Positions 60,705-64,000 of a stretch of DNA of 64,000 nucleotides are shown here, piece after piece. The stretch lies in assembly GCA_022791945.1 (NCBI GenBank), contig JAAVZY010000065.1, positions 1 through 64,000 on the forward strand, read 5' to 3'. Each line of letters starts with the position of its first letter. Position 1 is the stretch's first letter. A model generated the notes under the pieces. That model saw only the letters and a list, made by a program, of their open reading frames with translations. It had not been told where the DNA came from and did no database searches. The translations under genes were made by a program, and so were the position numbers. The stretch is from Oscillospiraceae bacterium (GTDB lineage: Bacteria > Bacillota > Clostridia > Oscillospirales > Ruminococcaceae).

Positions 60705-61679
60705 TTGGAAAAGGTGTTTGAAGCAGTCGGGCTGGATTTTCCCTGCATGGACTGTCTGATCCGCCTGCCCCATATGCCCGGCTCCAACGAAAGTATGCGG
60801 GTGCTGGAAACCAGCTGGCAGAGCGGGGGAAAGACCGCTACTGCCGTGGCTGCGCTGGGGCGGCTGGGAGTTCGGACGGCGCTTCTCGGAAGCGTCTGCG
60901 GCGACGCTTGGGGGCGGTTCTGCAGGTCAGACCTGGCGTACAACGGGGTGGATGCTTCCCGGGTGCGTCTGGCGGGGGGAAGGACAGGGCTGAACCTTGT
61001 CCTGTCCGACCAGGCCTCCATGGGGCGGAGCATCCTATATTCCGGCAGCGAGCGGGAGCCCTACTGTCTGGAGGAGACGGATCGGGAATGGATCCGCCGG
61101 GCGCGGATTCTGCTGCTCTGCCACTGGGGAGACACTCAGCTGGAGGCGGCCAAAACCGCCAGGGAGGCCGGAACCCTGGTGCTCTATGACGGGGACGGCT
61201 ACGGGGAGCGGGTGCAGGAGCTTCTGCCCTATATAGACGTGTTTATCGGCTCGGAGTTTTTCTACCGGGAACGCTTCGGGCATCGTGGAAACGACCTGGA
61301 GGAAATCCGTTCGGCCTGCCAGGCCCTCCGTGAGGAGGGGCCCCGGATTGTGGGCTTCACCTTTGGCGGGGAGGGCTCCGCCGCTCTGGACGAAACGGGC
61401 TTTTATTCCGTCCGTCCCCCCAAGGTAGCAGTGATGGACACAGTAGGAGCGGGAGACGCTTATCACGGGGCGTTCGCCTATGGGCTGCTGCAGGGCTGGC
61501 CGCTTCCCGGAACGCTGGAATTTGCCGGGACGCTGGCCTCCATGAAATGCCGTTATATCGGCGGCAGGGCCGGACTGCCCACACTGGAGATGGTCCAGGA
61601 GTTTCTCGCCTCCGGGGAAAGCGGAGAAGGCGACATTCCCCAGCGGCTGGAGCACTACAGCCGCCTCTGGGAAGAATAG
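60705..61679 (+). CDS. PfkB family carbohydrate kinase
   Basis: A 324-residue ribokinase-type kinase. The N-terminal GLDFPCMDCLIRLPHMPG replaces the usual G-x-x-x-D start, QSGGKTATAVAALGRLG is the GG motif, and MDTVGAGDAYHGAFAYGL is the C-terminal signature with the catalytic Asp. The start is TTG at 60705, 9 nt after AGGAG; an upstream TTG touches the Shine-Dalgarno. It probably phosphorylates the ketose cleaved by the adjacent aldolase. Confidence 0.9.
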   Translation: MEKVFEAVGLDFPCMDCLIRLPHMPGSNESMRVLETSWQSGGKTATAVAALGRLGVRTALLGSVCGDAWGRFCRSDLAYNGVDASRVRLAGGRTGLNLVLSDQASMGRSILYSGSEREPYCLEETDREWIRRARILLLCHWGDTQLEAAKTAREAGTLVLYDGDGYGERVQELLPYIDVFIGSEFFYRERFGHRGNDLEEIRSACQALREEGPRIVGFTFGGEGSAALDETGFYSVRPPKVAVMDTVGAGDAYHGAFAYGLLQGWPLPGTLEFAGTLASMKCRYIGGRAGLPTLEMVQEFLASGESGEGDIPQRLEHYSRLWEE

Positions 61680-61692
61680 GAGAAAGCGATGA

Positions 61693-61728
61693 GAAAGCGC
61701 CCATCCCCAACCAGGGATGGGCGCTTTC
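61693..61728. terminator. Bidirectional terminator between convergent genes
   Basis: GAAAGCGCCCATCCC pairs with GGGATGGGCGCTTTC (15 bp, 6-nt loop) between the PfkB gene and the leftward Na/Pi cotransporter gene. Confidence 0.78.
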
Positions 61729-61763
61729 GCCCGGCCGCCGAATGGCGGGGCGGGAAATGAGGA

Positions 61764-63548
61764 TCATTCAATACGGGAAAGATACTCCCGCTGATAGCCT
61801 TCAAACATCCGGCGGTAGTCCTCCGCGCGGTCGCTGTGAATCTTTTTCAGATACTCATGGCGATTCAGCGCGTCCCGCTTCTGCTGGTAGCTGATCACAT
61901 ACACTGCTATATTAGAGCAGTGATCCGATATCCGCTCCAGATTGGTCAGCAGCTCCAGGAAGACAATTCCCCCATCCACCGTGCAGTCTCCGCCCTTGAG
62001 CCGTTCAATGTGCCGGGTTTTCAGAATGTCCTCCATAGTGTCGATGGTTTCCTCCAGGGGCTCTATCCGCCGGGCAATCTCCAGATCCTCCTGGGAGAAG
62101 GCGTCCACAGCCATGCTGATGATCTGTCCCGCCGCGTCGGCAATCGCAGACAGCTCGGAAAGGGCCTGCTCCGACAGCCGGGCCTGCTTCTCGTCCAGGC
62201 TCTCCGCCAGCTCCAGCAGATTCACCGCATAGTCCCCGATCCGCTCAAATTCCAGCACCAGCTTGAGCTGATAGGTGATGTCCCGGCTTTCCTGCTCGGT
62301 GAGCTCGTTGTTGGTCAGGGCAATGAGGTACTTGTTCAGCTTGTCCTCCATGGTATCAATGGCGGACTCGTACTCGCTGATAACCTCCTTGGTCTTGCTG
62401 TCAAATTTGGAAAAGAGAGGGACAGCCCGCTCGAAGTTCTTCTTCGCGTACACGCCCATGGTTTTCAGGGCGTCGTGACACTGGCTGAGCGCCAGGGTGG
62501 GCGTGCGGATCAGCCGCTCCTCCAGAATGACAATCTCCGGGGTTTCATCAGTGCCGTCGTTCCTGCTGCGGACAGTAATCAGAGCCAGCTTCTCCAGCAT
62601 CCGATGGAAGGGCAGGAATACCAGCGTGGTGCTCAGGTTAAAGATAATATGCACAGCGGAGATGCCGGACATGGTGATGGGATCGTCCCAGAAGGGGAAG
62701 CCGAGGAGATACTGAATCAGATAGGCGGCGCTGATAAACAGCACCGTGCCGATGATGTTGAAGTAAAGGTGGATCATAGCGGCCCGCTTGGCGTTTTTGT
62801 TCGCGCCCACGCTGGAAATCAGGGAGGTGACGCAGGTGCCGATGTTCTGGCCCATGATGATGGGAAGCGCTGCGGAAAACCGGATTGCCCCGGTGGAGGC
62901 CACCGCCTGGAGAATGCCCACAGAGGCGGAGGAGCTCTGGATGATGGCGGTTACCGCGGCCCCGGCCAGGACGCCCAGCACCGGGTTGGACAGGGTGGCA
63001 AAGAGGGTCTGAAAGGCCGGGGAATCCGCCAGCGGCTCCACGGCGTCCGTCATGATGAACATCCCATTGAACAGGATGCCGAAGCCCAGCAGAATCTCGC
63101 CCACAAGCTTGGTCTGGCTCTTTTTCCCGCTCATCAGGATCACAATGCCAATCAGCGCGATGACAGGCGTCAGGGTGGAGGGCTTCAGAATGGTCATAAC
63201 CGTTCCGGCGGTTCCGCTCCCGTCCAGATCGCCCAGGCTCAGAATCAAAGAGGTTACCGTGGTGCCGATATTCGCGCCCATAATCACGCCCACGGCATTG
63301 TGCAGCTTGAGAATCCCGGCGTTTACCAGTCCGACCACAATGACCGTGGTGGCCGAGGAGCTCTGAATGGCGGCGGTGACGACAATACCCAAAAGAAGGC
63401 TTTTGAACAGGTTGCTGGTCAGCCGTTCCAGGGCGACCTCCATCTTGCCGCCTGCCAGCTTTTCCAGCCGGGAGCCCAGGATGTTCATTCCGAACAGGAA
63501 GAAAGCCAGCCCGCCCAGCATGGCAGTGATGCTTAAGAAGTTCTCCAT
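61764..63548 (-). CDS. Na/Pi cotransporter family protein with PhoU-like domain
   Basis: A 594-residue phosphate transporter of the NptA/SLC34-like family. The two inverted membrane repeats each carry the QSSSA motif (VTAAIQSSSATTVIVVG near 60 and VTAIIQSSSASVGILQA near 215). Residues about 360-590 are a cytoplasmic helical PhoU-like domain with FERIGDYAVNLLELAE and LERISDHCSNIAVYV. GGAGG lies 4 nt before the chosen ATG, which opens the first helix. It brings in phosphate, which suits a strain with polyphosphate metabolism. Confidence 0.93.
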   Translation of the reverse strand: MENFLSITAMLGGLAFFLFGMNILGSRLEKLAGGKMEVALERLTSNLFKSLLLGIVVTAAIQSSSATTVIVVGLVNAGILKLHNAVGVIMGANIGTTVTSLILSLGDLDGSGTAGTVMTILKPSTLTPVIALIGIVILMSGKKSQTKLVGEILLGFGILFNGMFIMTDAVEPLADSPAFQTLFATLSNPVLGVLAGAAVTAIIQSSSASVGILQAVASTGAIRFSAALPIIMGQNIGTCVTSLISSVGANKNAKRAAMIHLYFNIIGTVLFISAAYLIQYLLGFPFWDDPITMSGISAVHIIFNLSTTLVFLPFHRMLEKLALITVRSRNDGTDETPEIVILEERLIRTPTLALSQCHDALKTMGVYAKKNFERAVPLFSKFDSKTKEVISEYESAIDTMEDKLNKYLIALTNNELTEQESRDITYQLKLVLEFERIGDYAVNLLELAESLDEKQARLSEQALSELSAIADAAGQIISMAVDAFSQEDLEIARRIEPLEETIDTMEDILKTRHIERLKGGDCTVDGGIVFLELLTNLERISDHCSNIAVYVISYQQKRDALNRHEYLKKIHSDRAEDYRRMFEGYQREYLSRIE

Positions 63549-63761
63549 AAATCCTCCAGTGTACGTCAATGGGAGCAGGGGCGTCCCCAGCAGGAGCGTC
63601 CCTTTGTCCAAGGTCTGGGAGACAATATCCCCCAGTCTCTAGCATAACACAGTCCCGAAAGGCTTGTCACCCTATTTTGCCCAAAATCTTCATAAATTCG
63701 GCATTCCGGCCAGCGCCTTTTGGAAAAGGCCCTCCCTCCTGTGAAAACCGCCGGAAGCGGG

Positions 63762-64000
63762 TCAGCCTACCATGATTTTCGCCTCGGGCATCACCGTGCT
63801 CTTGTTCTGAGGCTGCATCGCCAGGGAAAGGGCCATGGACACCGGCCCCACCCGTCCCAGGAACATGATCAGAATCAGCGCCATCCGGGAGGCCCGGTTT
63901 GCCGCGCCGGAGATCCCGCAGGTCAGCCCCGCGGTGCTGAAGGCGGAGACAGCTTCAAAAACGGCGTCAATTTCCGAAAAGGTGACGCCGCCGGAATGAG
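63762..64000 (-). CDS. TrkH/KtrB family potassium uptake protein, C-terminal part (partial)
   Basis: The last 79 codons of a leftward gene run off the window. The translation reads EIDAVFEAVSAFSTAGLTCG, then SRMALILIMFLGRVGPVSMA and ends KIMVG. STAGLT is the fourth-pore selectivity filter segment of Trk/Ktr K+ transport subunits, followed by the M2D helix. The 5' end is outside the window. It lies 213 nt before the Na/Pi gene on the same strand, and that gap holds no gene. Confidence 0.85.
   Translation of the reverse strand, partial: HSGGVTFSEIDAVFEAVSAFSTAGLTCGISGAANRASRMALILIMFLGRVGPVSMALSLAMQPQNKSTVMPEAKIMVG

Noticed and set aside
1-64000. CRISPR arrays, rRNA genes and tRNA genes
   Set aside because: No regularly spaced direct repeats, rRNA segments or tRNA cloverleaf patterns were noticed. 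The palindromic repeats are dispersed singly and are not CRISPR. A tRNA scan was not possible.

Overview
The window looks like a chromosomal segment of a GC-rich, strictly anaerobic Firmicute of class Clostridia, most plausibly an Oscillospiraceae-type gut bacterium. The reasons are a confurcating/bifurcating [FeFe]-hydrogenase operon, T-box leaders on tyrS and valS, a TPP riboswitch on an ECF thiamine transporter gene, a SipW-like signal peptidase, strong AGGAGG ribosome binding sites and plant/host glycan catabolism genes. The taxon is inferred from gene content only; no rRNA is present.

Layout. 1-1.7 kb: the end of an integrated element carrying a large serine recombinase. 1.7-11 kb: a hydrogenase locus. 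A leftward operon (DRTGG, HATPase, a sensory-type [FeFe] hydrogenase, a second DRTGG, PHP phosphoesterase, then luxS) diverges from a rightward operon (HydC/NuoE-like, HATPase, HndB-like ferredoxin, HydB/NuoF-like, HydA). 11-17 kb: DegV, MFS, a zinc-ribbon membrane protein, polyphosphate:AMP phosphotransferase and an HD phosphohydrolase. 17-27 kb: GH78 rhamnosidase, AraD-like epimerase/aldolase, a two-part membrane protein, MATE pump, KDG kinase and D,D-carboxypeptidase. 27-32 kb: metallophosphoesterase, SipW-like protein, sirtuin; then cobO and a HemA-SirC fusion. 32-43 kb: tyrS and valS with T-boxes, a DUF1858 protein, a RING/zinc-ribbon membrane protein, a 24% cysteine protein, hslO, rpsO and pnp. 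44-48 kb: a membrane-anchored protein of unknown function, a LacI regulator, thiT with a TPP riboswitch, ridA. 48-61.7 kb: a GntR/LacI-type regulator and a probable mannoside utilisation locus (two ABC permeases, binding protein, GH38 alpha-mannosidase, ManA-like isomerase, MFS, aldo/keto reductase, class II aldolase, PfkB kinase). 61.7-64 kb: a Na/Pi cotransporter-PhoU protein and the end of a TrkH/KtrB potassium transporter subunit.

The most distinctive feature is a family of intergenic palindromic repeats. At least fourteen copies or fragments lie between genes in both orientations. A compact form of about 150 bp is five consecutive perfect hairpins bounded by the terminal inverted repeat GAAGGGCAAG/CTTGCCCTTC. 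Extended forms of about 500-900 bp add a roughly symmetric interior. Hairpin arms differ between copies but stay paired, so secondary structure appears to be conserved. One extended copy carries a further small inverted-repeat insertion flanked by a 9-bp direct duplication. No protein in the window is an obvious mobiliser of the family.

Carbohydrate genes, H2 metabolism and the redox-sensing cassette fit a fermenter that imports host or plant glycans and disposes of reductant as H2. The regulatory RNAs, paired promoters and terminators listed are read directly from sequence; functional links between neighbours are inference unless stated.
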